This document shows positions 9,677 through 20,458 of a stretch of DNA of 64,000 bases, in pieces. Below the pieces are notes generated by a model. The model saw only the letters and a program-made list of their open reading frames with translations, had not been told where the DNA came from and did not search any database. The translations under genes and the position numbers were made by a program. The stretch lies in NCBI RefSeq assembly GCF_019711355.1, contig NZ_CP081297.1:1-64000 (forward strand). The letters are read 5' to 3'. The DNA comes from Qipengyuania psychrotolerans (GTDB lineage: Bacteria > Pseudomonadota > Alphaproteobacteria > Sphingomonadales > Sphingomonadaceae). Positions within the stretch are counted from its first letter, which is position 1; every line of letters starts with the position of its first letter.

Positions 9677-10247
9677 CTTCGCTTTCGGATACCGTGGGCA
9701 GGCCAAGCTGGTCGGCATTCTCTTGCGTTCCGGGTTCTCGCACGATTTGCGGGGCTTGAGGCGGAGTGTTGTCGTAACCGCGCGGCGCCAAACCTCGTGC
9801 CAAGCGATCGGCATCGGACCCCGGAGGTGCTTCGGGTAGCGATTGCACGTCGATCATGAGCACAGGTTCCGCAGGACACGGAGGGATAAGGCACAGGCCG
9901 CCGACGGTTGCGGGACCCTTGAATATTCCCGGACCCGACACGTCCACGGGCTTTTGACCTTGAGTGCGTTCGGCAATCTTCTTTTCGACCGCCTGTTTGT
10001 CGTAATACTCGGCTGTGTCATCGTTCTTCCGGCGGCAGACCACAATTTCACCAGTAATTTCGGCAGCTTCCTGTTCGTCACTGCAATCTTCGTATTCTGG
10101 CCCGTTTATCTCCTGCTCCACCCGGATATCGATACGCTCCGGCGGCAAACCGGATTGCGCTTCTAGCGCATCCTGGGCGGCAAGCGGGCTGAGCGGGCAA
10201 ACCACCAATAGACACAAGAGTGCGCCGCCATGTCTCGACAATGTCAT
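9597..10247 (-). CDS. Exported protein of unknown function, sphingomonad type
   Basis: A protein of about 216 residues with a signal peptide (hydrophobic GGALLCLLVVCPLSPLAAQ). The ATG at 10247 gives a compact signal peptide; an earlier ATG at 10274 would add nine residues. The mature part has a Cys-containing ECSDEQEA/EIVVCRR-like pair (actual: YEDCSDEQEA, EIVVCRRK), a Gly/Pro segment SGPGIFKGPATVGGLCLIPPCP and GSDADRLARGLAPRGYD, a pattern I recall from sphingomonad hypothetical exported proteins. The C-terminus is a polar low-complexity tail rich in Glu, Gln, Pro and Ser. It lies on the opposite strand between hom and glpX and overlaps hom tail to tail by 80 bases. Confidence 0.7.
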   Translation of the reverse strand: MTLSRHGGALLCLLVVCPLSPLAAQDALEAQSGLPPERIDIRVEQEINGPEYEDCSDEQEAAEITGEIVVCRRKNDDTAEYYDKQAVEKKIAERTQGQKPVDVSGPGIFKGPATVGGLCLIPPCPAEPVLMIDVQSLPEAPPGSDADRLARGLAPRGYDNTPPQAPQIVREPGTQENADQLGLPTVSESEVNPSGLASQAEERQDSQSPPEEQEPS

Positions 10248-10332
10248 GCTCCTGCGTATATCGGCGCGGCGCATACGAATTCGCGGCTACCCACCCTGTG
10301 GCCCCAAACTCGCTTCAAGGACTGAACACCCC

Positions 10333-11307
10333 ATGAACTCGCCTACCGATAATCCACTCGATCGCGTTCTCGTAATGGAAATGGTCCGCGTGACCGAGGC
10401 TGCTGCCATAGCTGCTTCCAAACTGATCGGCCGCGGTGACGAGAAGGCGGCCGACGCCGCAGCCGTCGAAGCCATGCGCAAGACATTCGATACGCTGTAC
10501 ATGGATGGAACCGTCGTGATCGGAGAGGGCGAGCGGGACGAGGCACCCATGCTCTATATCGGCGAAAAGGTCGGCGGCGCTCCGGGCAAGGGTCCGAAAA
10601 TCGACATCGCGCTCGACCCGCTGGAAGGCACCACCATCACCGCCAAGGCCGGGCCGAATGCTCTGGCCGTGCTCGCAGCGGCAGAAGAAGGCTGCCTGCT
10701 CAATGCGCCGGACGTCTATATGGACAAGCTGGCGGTTGGGCCGGGCTATCCGGAAGGCATTATCGATCTTGCCAAGAGCCCGAGCGAGAACGTGAGAGCA
10801 GTTGCGGATGCCAAGGGTGTAGAACCTGCCGATATCATCGTGTGCGTGCTTGATCGTCCGCGCCACGCGGAACTGATTGCCGAACTGCGCGGGATCGGCT
10901 GCGGCGTGGTTCTGATCGGCGACGGCGATGTGGCCGGCGTGATCGCCACTACCGACGAAGACACCACGATCGACATGTACATGGGCCAGGGCGGCGCACC
11001 CGAGGGTGTCCTCGCCGCTGCCGCGCTGCGGTGCGTTGGCGGCCAATTCAATGGCCGGCTCGTGTTCCGTAACGATGACGAGAAGGCACGGGCCGCCAAA
11101 TGGGGCATCGAAGATCTCGACCGCATCTACACGCGCGATGACCTGGTGAAGGGCGATTGCATTTTCGCTGCAACCGGCGTGACCTCGGGCTCGCTGCTTG
11201 AAGGCGTGAAATATTTGCGCGGCGGCAAGATGACGACCGAAAGCGTAGTCATGCGTGCAAGTTCCGGCACCGTGCGCTGGGTCAAGGGCGAACACCGCTC
11301 CAAATAA
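10333..11307 (+). CDS. glpX: Class II fructose-1,6-bisphosphatase
   Basis: A 324-residue GlpX enzyme that dephosphorylates fructose-1,6-bisphosphate in gluconeogenesis. Visible are [21 protein letters not shown] (metal site), [20 protein letters not shown] (the DPLEGT metal/substrate motif), and [17 protein letters not shown]. The frame extends upstream of 10333 but [20 protein letters not shown] is the family N-terminus. It is downstream of hom on the same strand, with one minus-strand gene between. Confidence 0.95.
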   Translation: MNSPTDNPLDRVLVMEMVRVTEAAAIAASKLIGRGDEKAADAAAVEAMRKTFDTLYMDGTVVIGEGERDEAPMLYIGEKVGGAPGKGPKIDIALDPLEGTTITAKAGPNALAVLAAAEEGCLLNAPDVYMDKLAVGPGYPEGIIDLAKSPSENVRAVADAKGVEPADIIVCVLDRPRHAELIAELRGIGCGVVLIGDGDVAGVIATTDEDTTIDMYMGQGGAPEGVLAAAALRCVGGQFNGRLVFRNDDEKARAAKWGIEDLDRIYTRDDLVKGDCIFAATGVTSGSLLEGVKYLRGGKMTTESVVMRASSGTVRWVKGEHRSK

Positions 11308-11399
11308 ACGGCAAGCGGGGGAATGCCTCGCCTGCCTTGTTGCATTCCCATGACGCTCGGCTAGGCGGGACGCACAATTCTTGCCGGGGATTCGCACGC

Positions 11400-12335
11400 A
11401 TGAAAATCATGGCCGCCAACTCGAACCTGCCGCTCGCCCGAGCAATTGCAGGTTATCTCGAAATGCCTCTCGTCGATGCGCAGGTGCGCCGCTTTGCCGA
11501 TGAAGAGATTTTCGTCGAGATTCACGAAAATGTCCGCGGCGAAGATGTCTTCGTCGTCCAGTCGACCAGTTATCCGGCCAATGACAATCTGATGGAACTG
11601 CTGATCTGCATCGACGCGCTCAAGCGTGCATCGGCGCGGCGCATTACCGCAGTCGTCCCCTATTTCGGCTATGCGCGCCAGGATCGTAAACCCGGCCCCC
11701 GGACACCGATCTCTGCCAAGCTGGTGGCGAACCTGATCACCGAGGCCGGTGCAGACCGCGTCCTCGCTGTCGATCTGCATGCCGGGCAGATCCAGGGCTT
11801 CTTCGATATCCCGACCGACAATCTGTTCGCAGCGCCCGTGATGGCGGCGGATATCCAGGCGCGCTACGGCGATCAGGACCTGATGGTCGTCAGCCCCGAC
11901 GTGGGCGGCGTGGTCCGCGCACGCGCACTGGCGAAGCGTCTCGACAATGCTCCGCTCGCCATCGTCGACAAACGCCGCGATCGTCCGGGCGAAAGCGAAG
12001 TGATGAATATCATCGGCGAAGTGGCCGGCCGCCACTGCATCCTGATCGATGACATTGTCGATTCCGGCGGAACCCTGTGCAACGCTGCACAGGCGCTGCT
12101 CGACCAGGGTGCGGCTTCGGTCGCGGCATATATTACGCACGGTGTGCTTTCCGGCGGCGCGGTTGCGCGCGTCGACGGGTCGGCGCTGAAGGAACTGGTT
12201 ATAACCGATTCGATTCGCCCGACCGATGCGGCCAGCGATTCGGACCGCATTCGCATCCTGACAATCGCTCCGCTGATCGGTGAAGCGGTACGGCGGATTG
12301 CCGACGAAAGTTCGGTAAGCTCGCTCTTCGACTGA
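11400..12335 (+). CDS. prs: Ribose-phosphate pyrophosphokinase (PRPP synthetase)
   Basis: A 311-residue enzyme making PRPP from ribose-5-phosphate and ATP, for nucleotide, His and Trp synthesis. The N-terminus ([20 protein letters not shown]) and [53 protein letters not shown] and the PRPP-binding loop [18 protein letters not shown] are all present. Start chosen at the ATG at 11400; an ATG at 11409 is possible. It ends 16 bases before the convergent AraC-type regulator. Confidence 0.95.
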   Translation: MKIMAANSNLPLARAIAGYLEMPLVDAQVRRFADEEIFVEIHENVRGEDVFVVQSTSYPANDNLMELLICIDALKRASARRITAVVPYFGYARQDRKPGPRTPISAKLVANLITEAGADRVLAVDLHAGQIQGFFDIPTDNLFAAPVMAADIQARYGDQDLMVVSPDVGGVVRARALAKRLDNAPLAIVDKRRDRPGESEVMNIIGEVAGRHCILIDDIVDSGGTLCNAAQALLDQGAASVAAYITHGVLSGGAVARVDGSALKELVITDSIRPTDAASDSDRIRILTIAPLIGEAVRRIADESSVSSLFD

Positions 12336-12351
12336 GACTTCCAAGCTTACC

Positions 12352-13245
12352 CTAGACAGGCACGCGCCATGGGCGCGGCGCGCCTTCGTCCAGTTTCGAC
12401 AAGGCCTCGAGCCTGCGCGACTGGCGTATTTCCACGGTAATCCTGAGCAGCGGGCAATCGCCGGTCTGCAATGCCCCGGGCGTCATGTCGAAGAAATGAT
12501 GCATCTCGCGCGTGAGGTGGGACTGGTCGTAGTAGCGCAGCCGCAGCTCCGGTTCTTCTTTCCGGTCCGCCACACCAAGCAGTGCGGCCGCCATGTCGAG
12601 GGCCCGCGCACGTCGTAGGGCAAATTTCGGTGTAACGCCCCAATGGCGCCCGATCAGCCGCTCGATCGTGCGCCGGGTCACTCCGTGGCTTTCGGCATAA
12701 TCGGCCAGATTTATGGCTGGATCGGCCAGGGTGAGCCACTCGAAATCTTCCAGCAATTCGTGCGGATCGTCCGGCCCCGCTGCATGCAAAACCTTGTGCA
12801 ACTGCGCCTCGCACGCATTGAGCCATTTGTGAGGATCATCCTGCGGGCGGTGTTTCTCATGCGGGATATGATGCCCGGTCAGAGGATCGAGCGGCAATAT
12901 CCTGTCGAGTGTATCTCGTGGCTCTGGAAGGCCGAAATTCGTTGCAAACGCCGAGGTGCAATTGATCGACACTACTCGAAAAGAGCCATGCACTTTCAGT
13001 TTCATCGCGCGCGTTTCAGGACCAAAGTAGAGCGCTAGCCCTTCTTCGCCGGGATCAAACTCCTGAACGCCATCAGCGGTTTCTGCGGTCCATTTCGCGC
13101 CATAGATCATGCGTATGACCGGATGCTCGCACATCGAACCGCATTCGATGAAGCCGCCTTCCGGTAAATCGACCGACGTCACCCCCACTCGCATAAACCA
13201 GTCACGAAGCGAATGATGCGGAGATCTGTTCAGAGCGAGCGGCAT
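12352..13245 (-). CDS. AraC family transcriptional regulator
   Basis: A DNA-binding regulator of about 297 residues. The C-terminal third shows the AraC double helix-turn-helix: NLADYAESHGVTRRTIERLI followed by GVTPKFALRRARALDMAAAL and YYDQSHLTREMHHFFDMTPG. The N-terminal 180 residues are a ligand/dimerisation domain without a recognised pocket. The open frame continues far upstream; I chose the ATG at 13245, but no good ribosome binding site precedes it and an ATG at 13194 is an alternative. It is divergent from hisN across about 180 bases. Confidence 0.75.
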   Translation of the reverse strand: MPLALNRSPHHSLRDWFMRVGVTSVDLPEGGFIECGSMCEHPVIRMIYGAKWTAETADGVQEFDPGEEGLALYFGPETRAMKLKVHGSFRVVSINCTSAFATNFGLPEPRDTLDRILPLDPLTGHHIPHEKHRPQDDPHKWLNACEAQLHKVLHAAGPDDPHELLEDFEWLTLADPAINLADYAESHGVTRRTIERLIGRHWGVTPKFALRRARALDMAAALLGVADRKEEPELRLRYYDQSHLTREMHHFFDMTPGALQTGDCPLLRITVEIRQSRRLEALSKLDEGAPRPWRVPV

Positions 13246-13429
13246 CCCCTCGCGAGTCGAACCTGTATGGGATTCGATCGGAGGTGTCGCTGCGTCGGCG
13301 CCTCCAGGCGCCTGCCCCTCTTTTTCGTCTCTCGACTTCAGGACATTTCCCCCTTGGACACGACCCAAAGGTGGAGTCAGCGAAACAAGTCCGCTTGACC
13401 ATTTTTTACAATGCCGCAAATGCACCCGA

Positions 13430-14212
13430 ATGCCAACAGCCTCTGATCTCGACTTCGCCCATTCGCTCGCCGACGCAGCAGGGAATGCCATTCGTCCGCT
13501 GTTCCGCGGGAAGTGGAAGCAGGAGCAGAAATCCGACACCACTTTCGTCACCGAGGCCGACCGCGCTGCCGAAGCTGCGATGCGCGCACTGATCGAGGAA
13601 CGGTATCCGGCCGACGGCATCATTGGCGAAGAATACGGGACACGCAATGAAGGTGCGGGCCGCCAATGGGTGCTCGACCCGATTGATGGGACGACAAGCT
13701 TTATCGCAGGCCGCCCGATCTTCGGCACCTTGATTGCCCTGCTGCAGGATGGATTCCCGGTGCTCGGCATCATCGACCAGCCTATCGGCAAAGAGCGCTG
13801 GGCCGGATTTACCGGCCGAGAAACCACGTTCAATGGCGAGATTGTGCGAACCGCACCCTGCCGCGAAATGAGCGCTGCGGTCCTCGCGACAACCACGCCG
13901 CACCAGTTTTCCGACCACGAGGCCGATCACTTCATGGCGCTCGCCAAGACGGTCGCCGAGCGCAAGATCATCTATGGCGGCGATTGTTACAATTACGGCC
14001 TTGTTGCCAGCGGCCATGTCGACCTGGTCTGCGAAGCTGGCCTCAAGATCCATGATTTCGCCGCACTTGCACCGATTGTCGAAGGAGCAGGCGGCCTGAT
14101 GTGCGACTGGGCTGGCGAACCGCTACATGCAGGCAGCGATGGCAACGTGCTGGCGATCGGCGATCCGGCGCGGCTGGAAGACGTGTTGGAAGCAATGGGG
14201 CTGGGCGCCTGA
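13430..14212 (+). CDS. hisN: Histidinol-phosphatase, inositol monophosphatase family
   Basis: A 260-residue metal-dependent phosphatase. The family motifs are GEEYG (Glu67/Glu68), WVLDPIDGTTSF (Asp83, Asp86) and LKIHDFAALAPIVEGAGG near the C-terminus. Size and the N-terminal MPTASDLDFAHSLADAAGN match the HisN-type histidinol-phosphatases of alphaproteobacteria, which catalyse the penultimate step of histidine synthesis; a general inositol-monophosphatase activity cannot be excluded. It precedes the SDR gene by 57 bases on the same strand. Confidence 0.85.
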   Translation: MPTASDLDFAHSLADAAGNAIRPLFRGKWKQEQKSDTTFVTEADRAAEAAMRALIEERYPADGIIGEEYGTRNEGAGRQWVLDPIDGTTSFIAGRPIFGTLIALLQDGFPVLGIIDQPIGKERWAGFTGRETTFNGEIVRTAPCREMSAAVLATTTPHQFSDHEADHFMALAKTVAERKIIYGGDCYNYGLVASGHVDLVCEAGLKIHDFAALAPIVEGAGGLMCDWAGEPLHAGSDGNVLAIGDPARLEDVLEAMGLGA

Positions 14213-14269
14213 GAAGCGCCCCGGCGAAGTGACGGTTGCCGGAGCGCCGCGATAGTCTACGACATCGGC

Positions 14270-15019
14270 ATGGCTCATCCATCATCGCTTGCAGGACAAG
14301 GCGCGCTGGTCACCGGTGCTGCACGGGGTCTGGGGCTGGCTATCGCCAGGCGGCTTGCCGAAGGCGGTGCGCAAGTCTGGCTCAATGGCCGCGATACCGG
14401 TGCTCTGGAAATGGCTGCCACCACGATTGGAGGTGATTGCCGGATCCTCGCCTTCGATATCGCGGATGACCTGGCGACCGAAAAGGCTTTCATGCAGCTC
14501 GAGGAGCACGGCGGCCTCGACATCCTCGTGAACAATGCGGGCCGCCGCGACCGGCGTCCGCTTGGCGAACTGCGCCGCAGCGACATGTCCGACATGCTGG
14601 CCGTAAACCTGGTCGCGCCGTTTGATCTTGCTCGCCGCGCTGCCGAACAGATGCGCAGGAAGGGGCGGGGCCGTATTATCAACATCACCTCGATCGCTTC
14701 GGAAATTGCGCGCGGTGACATTCCCTATACCGCCAGCAAGGGCGGTCTTTCTGCGATGACCAGGGCGCTTGCCGCCGAACTTGGCGGCCATGGCATCACG
14801 GTCAATTCCGTCGCGCCCGGCTATTTCGCCACCGAGGCCAATCGGGAAATGGTTGCGGATCGCTCTGTCGAGGAACACCTTGGCCGCAGGACTTCGCTGG
14901 GCCGGTGGGGCCAGCCCGATGAAATTGCCGGTGCAGTGGCATTCCTTGCATCAAGCGAGGCGAGTTACATTACCGGGCAGACATTGGCGGTCGACGGCGG
15001 TTATCTCGCACACTTCTGA
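14270..15019 (+). CDS. Short-chain dehydrogenase/reductase
   Basis: A 249-residue classical SDR. Motifs are [19 protein letters not shown] (cofactor binding), [19 protein letters not shown] (catalytic Ser region), YTASKGG (Tyr-xxx-Lys) and the C-terminal [16 protein letters not shown]. Length and motif spacing resemble gluconate 5-dehydrogenase and 3-oxoacyl-ACP reductase-like members. Substrate cannot be told. It follows hisN and precedes rpmI. Confidence 0.85.
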   Translation: MAHPSSLAGQGALVTGAARGLGLAIARRLAEGGAQVWLNGRDTGALEMAATTIGGDCRILAFDIADDLATEKAFMQLEEHGGLDILVNNAGRRDRRPLGELRRSDMSDMLAVNLVAPFDLARRAAEQMRRKGRGRIINITSIASEIARGDIPYTASKGGLSAMTRALAAELGGHGITVNSVAPGYFATEANREMVADRSVEEHLGRRTSLGRWGQPDEIAGAVAFLASSEASYITGQTLAVDGGYLAHF

Positions 15020-15150
15020 CTTGCATTCCCGCGCACATCCGTTATTTGCGCGCCCTTCACCGACACGTGATTCATCTGCCGGTCTGGCCGTTAGGGCTGC
15101 CAGGGCTGGTTGGACGTGTCTCTGACTCGATATCCGAACAGGAGATGAAA

Positions 15151-15354
15151 ATGCCCAAGCTGAAAACCAAAAGCGGTGTGAAGAAGCGCTTCAAAATCAC
15201 CGCCACCGGCAAGATCAAGCACGGCGTCGCTGGTAAGCGCCACCGTCTTATGAGCCACAATGCGAAGTATATCCGCCAGAACCGCGGCACCTCTGTCCTG
15301 TCCGAAGCTGACTGGAAGACGGTGAAAAAGTGGGCGCCTTACGGCCTCGACTGA
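15151..15354 (+). CDS. rpmI: Large ribosomal subunit protein bL35
   Basis: A 67-residue basic ribosomal protein: [20 protein letters not shown] at the N-terminus and [15 protein letters not shown] in the middle. The start at 15151 is favoured over the ATG at 15145 because AGGAG at 15140-15144 gives a 6-base spacing to 15151. It is followed 23 bases later by rplT, the usual pair. infC, often first in this operon, is not here. Confidence 0.97.
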   Translation: MPKLKTKSGVKKRFKITATGKIKHGVAGKRHRLMSHNAKYIRQNRGTSVLSEADWKTVKKWAPYGLD

Positions 15355-15377
15355 TCGCGAACTAAGGAGAAACTGAT

Positions 15378-15737
15378 ATGCCACGCATTAAACGCGGCGT
15401 TACTACACGCCAGAAGCACAAGCGGCTCCTAGACCAGGCCAAGGGCTATCGCGGTCGCCGAAAGAACACCATCCGCGTTGCGCGCCAGGCCGTCGAAAAG
15501 GCTGGCCAGTACGCATACCGCGACCGTAAGGTTAAGAAGCGCAATTTCCGCGCTCTGTGGATCCAGCGCATCAACGCTGCGGTTCGCGCAGAAGGTCTGA
15601 CCTACTCGCAGTTCATGCACGGCACCAAGCTTGCCGGCATAGAGCTCGACCGTAAGGTTATGGCCGATCTCGCCATGAACGAAGGCGCAGCCTTCAAGGC
15701 GATCATCGACCAGGCAAAGAAGGCCCTCCCGGCCTAA
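15378..15737 (+). CDS. rplT: Large ribosomal subunit protein bL20
   Basis: A 119-residue protein with the complete L20 sequence: [60 protein letters not shown] and [14 protein letters not shown]. It binds 23S rRNA early in 50S assembly and often represses its own operon. AAGGAG precedes the ATG. A strong terminator follows at 15770. Confidence 0.98.
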   Translation: MPRIKRGVTTRQKHKRLLDQAKGYRGRRKNTIRVARQAVEKAGQYAYRDRKVKKRNFRALWIQRINAAVRAEGLTYSQFMHGTKLAGIELDRKVMADLAMNEGAAFKAIIDQAKKALPA

Positions 15738-15769
15738 TTCGCCCAGTCCGACTGGACTGATCGAACAAT

Positions 15770-15806
15770 AAAGGGCGTCTCCTTTTGGGAGGCGCCCTTT
15801 CTTTTG
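15770..15806 (+). terminator. Intrinsic terminator after rplT
   Basis: A 13-bp stem (arms 15770-15782 and 15788-15800, one G-U pair) with a TTTT-containing loop, followed by CTTTT. It ends the rpmI-rplT transcript. Confidence 0.9.
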
Positions 15807-15854
15807 CGCACCATGTGTTTGGCGAACTGGTGGCGTTCCTGTACAGTAAAACTG

Positions 15855-16802
15855 ATGGCAAGACTTATTTCGCCAGACGTAGAAGGCAGGCTGGATGTGC
15901 GGTTCATCGCGCCTCCTGATGACCTCGCTGAATATTTCACGATGATCTATCGGCTCGAAGTTGAAGTAGACGAAGGCGAGAAAGTCGTCGACTTCATCCA
16001 CCCCGAATGGGCGAATTTGCGCTTTGTTAGCGGCGCGAACCACTCGATGCAGATTTTCGACCCTGCCAATCCCGCAGCGCCAACGCTCGATAATGTTTCG
16101 TTCCCGGTAAACGGTCCGACAACACGGTCGATCCGGTTCGAGCTCGGCACCAATCGCCTCTGGGGGATCGGCCTCCGGCCACTCGGCTGGGCGCGCTTCG
16201 TCGGACAGCCGGCTAGCGAATGGGTCAACACCATTCGCGACGGGAGGAAAGAGCCAGCTTTCGCCAAATTCCTCCCTCTCGCCGACGTGCTTTGCGATCC
16301 TGCTGGAAAGGATGAAAGACAATGGGAGAGCCTGATTCGATTCTTTCGCGGCTTGAGCGCGAAGGTAAGCGATTCAGACCGCGCAGAAGAAACAAGGATC
16401 AGGGCAATCCAGGCGGCGAAAGAGAACCCCTATCTTGCCAATAGCGATGAGTTTGCGGAAGCTGCCGGTATGCACAAGCGTACGCTGGAACGCCTCTGCA
16501 AAAAGCATTTTGGCTTTTCGCCGCGCACCTTGATCCGCCGGCGCCGAATGAACCGGAGCCTTGCCGACTTCATGCTTTCCGATGGCGAGAACTGGACCCG
16601 GTCGATCGATCGCCACTACCATGACCAACCTCATTTCGTCCGGGAGTTTCGCACCTTCATGGGGATGAGCCCGACCGAATATGCGGAATTGCCTCATCCA
16701 ATAACTGCTGCGTTCATGGATGAGCGGCGAAGGGTCTGGGGGTCGCCAGTAAGAGCGGATATCGCCCCGCTGGACGGCCGGCCCGGCGGAACCGACGTGT
16801 GA
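15855..16802 (+). CDS. AraC family transcriptional regulator
   Basis: A regulator of about 315 residues. The C-terminal AraC DNA-binding domain shows NSDEFAEAAGMHKRTLERLC and FGFSPRTLIRRRRMNRSL, then HYHDQPHFVREFRTFMGMSP. The N-terminal 190 residues form an uncharacterised sensory domain. The ATG at 15855 starts MARLISPDVEGRLDV. It is an AraC regulator like the one at 12352 but the two are not close copies. No target gene is obvious; pheS lies 168 bases downstream. Confidence 0.85.
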   Translation: MARLISPDVEGRLDVRFIAPPDDLAEYFTMIYRLEVEVDEGEKVVDFIHPEWANLRFVSGANHSMQIFDPANPAAPTLDNVSFPVNGPTTRSIRFELGTNRLWGIGLRPLGWARFVGQPASEWVNTIRDGRKEPAFAKFLPLADVLCDPAGKDERQWESLIRFFRGLSAKVSDSDRAEETRIRAIQAAKENPYLANSDEFAEAAGMHKRTLERLCKKHFGFSPRTLIRRRRMNRSLADFMLSDGENWTRSIDRHYHDQPHFVREFRTFMGMSPTEYAELPHPITAAFMDERRRVWGSPVRADIAPLDGRPGGTDV

Positions 16803-16970
16803 AAGGATCATCGAAGGGTTCACCGAAAGGCTCATCCCGGCTAGCCTTCGCTTTTTAAACGCCCCTTTCCAGCCCGCGCGCGCGCCAGTTGCAATAAGGG
16901 CTTGGGCAGTCTGGCCTGAGCCGCTAGGGCCAGCCACCACACCTTCCCTTTCCAAAAGTTCCGAAGCGGT

Positions 16971-18071
16971 ATGACCACAGCACAGCAATTGCAGGACGAA
17001 GCGCTAACGCGCATCCAGCAGGCCGACGACGCGGCCGCACTCGAAGCCCTTCGCATTGAATATCTCGGCAAACAGGGCTCGATCTCGGGCCTGCTCAAGA
17101 CGCTCGGCAAGATGAGCCCCGAAGAGCGCCAAGCCGAAGGGCCCAAGATTCAGGGCGCCCGCGGGGCTGTCAGTGATGCACTTGCGAGCCGCAAGGACAC
17201 GCTGGACGGCGCGGAGCTGGAGCGACGCCTTGCTGCCGAAACGCTCGATCTGACGCTTCCCGCGCCTGAGACTCCCAAAGGTTCAGTCCATCCGGTCAGC
17301 CAGGTCATGGACGAGCTTGCGGAAATTTTTGCCGACCTTGGTTTTGCAGTGGCGACAGGTCCGGAAATCGAAGATGACTGGCACAATTTCACCGCGCTCA
17401 ACATGGCGGAGACACACCCTGCGCGCGCCATGCATGACACGTTCTATTTCCCGGACGTAGATGCTGACGGCAACCGGATGCTGCTGCGGACGCACACTTC
17501 GCCCGTGCAAATTCGCACGATGATGAAAGAAGGCGCGCCGCTGCGGATCATCGCACCGGGCCGTGTGTATCGCAGTGACAGCGATGCGACCCACACACCG
17601 ATGTTCCACCAGGTGGAAGGCCTCGTGATCGACAAGGACATCCACCTCGGCCATTTGAAGTGGACGCTGGAAACCTTCCTCAAGGCCTTCTTCGAGCGCG
17701 ACGATATCGTCCTGCGCCTGCGCCCAAGCTACTTTCCCTTCACCGAACCGTCGGTCGAAGTCGACGTTGGCTGGCAGGATGTCCAGGGACGCCGCGTGCT
17801 CGGCGGTGACGGCGATGCGCCCGGCCACGGCTGGATGGAATTGCTCGGCAGCGGTATGGTCAACGCGCGCGTTATCGAGTTCGCCGGGCTCGACCCCAAG
17901 GAATGGCAAGGCTTCGCATTTGGCGTCGGCGTCGACCGGCTTGCCATGCTGAAATACGGGATGGATGATCTGCGTGCTTTCTTCGACGGCGACAAGCGCT
18001 GGCTCGATCACTACGGCTTTTCGCCATTCGACCAGCCCACCCTTTCCGCAGGCGTAGGAGCGAAAGCATGA
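16971..18071 (+). CDS. pheS: Phenylalanine--tRNA ligase alpha subunit
   Basis: A 366-residue class II aminoacyl-tRNA synthetase subunit. The N-terminal coiled coil (residues 1-85) is followed by the catalytic domain with [29 protein letters not shown] (motif 1/2 region), [32 protein letters not shown] and motif 3 [19 protein letters not shown]. The 168-base leader contains no Phe-rich leader peptide, so I see no sign of classical attenuation. It overlaps pheT by 4 bases (ATGA). Confidence 0.97.
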   Translation: MTTAQQLQDEALTRIQQADDAAALEALRIEYLGKQGSISGLLKTLGKMSPEERQAEGPKIQGARGAVSDALASRKDTLDGAELERRLAAETLDLTLPAPETPKGSVHPVSQVMDELAEIFADLGFAVATGPEIEDDWHNFTALNMAETHPARAMHDTFYFPDVDADGNRMLLRTHTSPVQIRTMMKEGAPLRIIAPGRVYRSDSDATHTPMFHQVEGLVIDKDIHLGHLKWTLETFLKAFFERDDIVLRLRPSYFPFTEPSVEVDVGWQDVQGRRVLGGDGDAPGHGWMELLGSGMVNARVIEFAGLDPKEWQGFAFGVGVDRLAMLKYGMDDLRAFFDGDKRWLDHYGFSPFDQPTLSAGVGAKA

Positions 18072-20458
18072 AGTTCTCGCTCGAATGGCTGAAGTACTTC
18101 CTCGATACCGAAGCTACGGTTGCGGAAATCGCGGCTGCGCTGAACCGGATCGGCCACGAAGTCGAAGGTATCGAAGACCCGGCAGACAAGCTTTCAGGCT
18201 TCCGCGTCGCCAAGGTGCTGAGCGCGGCCAAGCATCCCGATGCCGACAAGTTGCAGGTCCTTTCGGTCGACACCGGTGAAGGCGATCCGCTGCAGGTCGT
18301 TTGCGGCGCCCCCAATGCGCGTGCCGGAATGAAAGGCGTCCTCGGGCTTCCCGGTGCCATCGTGCCTGCCAATGGCATGGAACTGCGCAAGAGCGCGATC
18401 CGCGGCGTGGAATCGAACGGCATGATGTGCTCGGTCCGCGAGCTCGAGCTTGGCGACGAGCACGATGGAATTATCGAACTGCCGGACGATGCGGCAGTCG
18501 GAATGACTTTCGCAGACTACGCTCAATCTTCCCCGGTGTTCGATGTCGCGATCACTCCCAACCGCCCGGATTGCATGGGCGTTTATGGTATCGCGCGCGA
18601 TCTGGCGGCGGCTGGCATGGGCAATTTCAAACCCATTGAGGCTTCGGCTGTGGAGGCTGCTTTTGCATGCCCGGTCGAAATTCGGACCGACGATCCGGAA
18701 GCTTGCCCGGCATTCTATGGCCGGGTCATTCGCGGCGTGTCGAACGGCGCTTCGCCCGACTGGATGCAGCGCCGCCTGATCGCGGCAGGTCAGCGGCCCA
18801 TCTCGGCGATTGTCGACATCACCAATTATCTCATGCTCGCTTTTGGTCGCCCCGCGCACGCATACGACCTCGCGAAGTTGAACGGTGCGGTCGTCGCCCG
18901 GCGCGCGAAGAATGGCGAGAAGGTCGAGGCACTTAACGAGAAAACCTACACGCTCGATGACACCATGACCGTCATCGCCGATGACAATGGCGTGCACGAC
19001 ATTGCTGGCATCATGGGCGGGGAGCATTCGGGCGTAACCGAAGGCACGACTGACGTTCTGCTCGAGATCGCCTATTTCGATCCTGAACGGATCGGTGTCA
19101 CTGGCCGCAAACTTGGCCTCGCCAGCGATGCGCGCACACGGTTCGAACGCGGGGTTGATCCGGCATTTCTCGATGACGGTCTCGCGATCCTGACGTCGCT
19201 GATCCAGCGCGTCTGCGGGGGCGAGGCAAGCGAAGTGGTTCGTGCCGGAACCCCGCCGACCGATGCGAAGAAGATTTCATTCGACCCTGCGCTGACCCGC
19301 GCACTCGGCGGTGTCGACGTTTCCGAGAGCGAACAGCGTTCGATCCTCGAGGCACTCGATTTCTCCGTGGGTGCCGACTGGCAGGTCACCTGCCCGCTGC
19401 GCCGCCACGATATCGAAGGCCCCGCTGATCTGGTCGAGGAAGTCGTCCGCATCCACGGGCTAGACAATGTGGAGAGTGTCCCGCTCACGCGTGCCGAGGG
19501 GGTGGCGAAAGCAACATCGACCTCGCTCCAGCTGGCCGAGCGCAAATTGCGCCGCGCCGCCGCTGCGCGCGGTTTGAATGAAGCGATTACCTGGTCGTTC
19601 CTTCCCGCTGCTGAAGCAGACCAGTTTGCCGATGGAGCCAAGCTCTGGACGCTGGAAAATCCGATCAGCGAAGACATGAAGGTCATGCGCCCGTCGCTGC
19701 TTCCCGGCCTGTTGATGGCCGCGCACCGCAACGCCAATCGCGGTGCTGCGACTACGCGCCTGTTTGAAATTGGCCGCCGCTATTTCCGCGGGCAGGGCGG
19801 GGCGAGCGAGGAAAAGCCGACGTTGGGCCTCATTCTGGCTGGCGAGAAGACTTCGCGCGGCTGGTCGAATGGGAAGGCCAGTGCCTTCGATGCATTCGAC
19901 GCCAAGGCCGAAGTCGCCGCACTCCTCGAAGCTGCCGGTGCGCCGGTCGGCAATCTCATGGTGATGGACGGGGCAGGCGATCAATTTCATCCCGGCCAGT
20001 CCGCCACACTGCGGCTCGGTCCCAAGAATGTGCTGGCCCGCTTTGGCGCGCTGCATCCCAGCACACTCAAGGCATTCGATATCGAAGGGCCGGTCGTCGC
20101 AGCCGAAATCTATCTCGACGCGATCCCTGCGCGCAAGGGCGGCGGCAGCTTTGCTCGCAGTGCCTACGCGCCGCCTGCACTGCAGGCCGTCACCCGCGAT
20201 TTCGCCTTTCTCGTTCCGGCCGATCTGCCAGCAGGCGACTTGGTGCGGGCTGTGAAGGGTGCGGACAAGAAAGCCATAGTCGATGCGCGGGTGTTTGACG
20301 TGTTCGCCGGTCAGGGCGTGCCTGAAGGCAAGAAATCCGTTGCAGTTGAGGTCATCCTCCAGCCTGGCGAAAAGAGCTTCACTGATGACGAGATCAAGGC
20401 GATCTCGAATAGCATCGTGGCCAGTGCAGCAAAGCAAGGTGCGGAGCTACGCGGATGA
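18068..20458 (+). CDS. pheT: Phenylalanine--tRNA ligase beta subunit
   Basis: A 796-residue PheT of normal length. In order: N-terminal tRNA-binding domain ([26 protein letters not shown]-like [13 protein letters not shown]), the B3/B4 editing domain ([30 protein letters not shown]), B5, the catalytic-like module, and a C-terminal ferredoxin-fold anticodon-binding domain ([30 protein letters not shown]). The start overlaps the pheS stop. The stop overlaps the next SDR start by 4 bases, so all three genes are probably one operon. Confidence 0.97.
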   Translation: MKFSLEWLKYFLDTEATVAEIAAALNRIGHEVEGIEDPADKLSGFRVAKVLSAAKHPDADKLQVLSVDTGEGDPLQVVCGAPNARAGMKGVLGLPGAIVPANGMELRKSAIRGVESNGMMCSVRELELGDEHDGIIELPDDAAVGMTFADYAQSSPVFDVAITPNRPDCMGVYGIARDLAAAGMGNFKPIEASAVEAAFACPVEIRTDDPEACPAFYGRVIRGVSNGASPDWMQRRLIAAGQRPISAIVDITNYLMLAFGRPAHAYDLAKLNGAVVARRAKNGEKVEALNEKTYTLDDTMTVIADDNGVHDIAGIMGGEHSGVTEGTTDVLLEIAYFDPERIGVTGRKLGLASDARTRFERGVDPAFLDDGLAILTSLIQRVCGGEASEVVRAGTPPTDAKKISFDPALTRALGGVDVSESEQRSILEALDFSVGADWQVTCPLRRHDIEGPADLVEEVVRIHGLDNVESVPLTRAEGVAKATSTSLQLAERKLRRAAAARGLNEAITWSFLPAAEADQFADGAKLWTLENPISEDMKVMRPSLLPGLLMAAHRNANRGAATTRLFEIGRRYFRGQGGASEEKPTLGLILAGEKTSRGWSNGKASAFDAFDAKAEVAALLEAAGAPVGNLMVMDGAGDQFHPGQSATLRLGPKNVLARFGALHPSTLKAFDIEGPVVAAEIYLDAIPARKGGGSFARSAYAPPALQAVTRDFAFLVPADLPAGDLVRAVKGADKKAIVDARVFDVFAGQGVPEGKKSVAVEVILQPGEKSFTDDEIKAISNSIVASAAKQGAELRG

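Noticed and set aside
16803..16970. Phe attenuator leader upstream of pheS
   Set aside because: No short frame with Phe codons and no paired terminator/antiterminator hairpins could be found.
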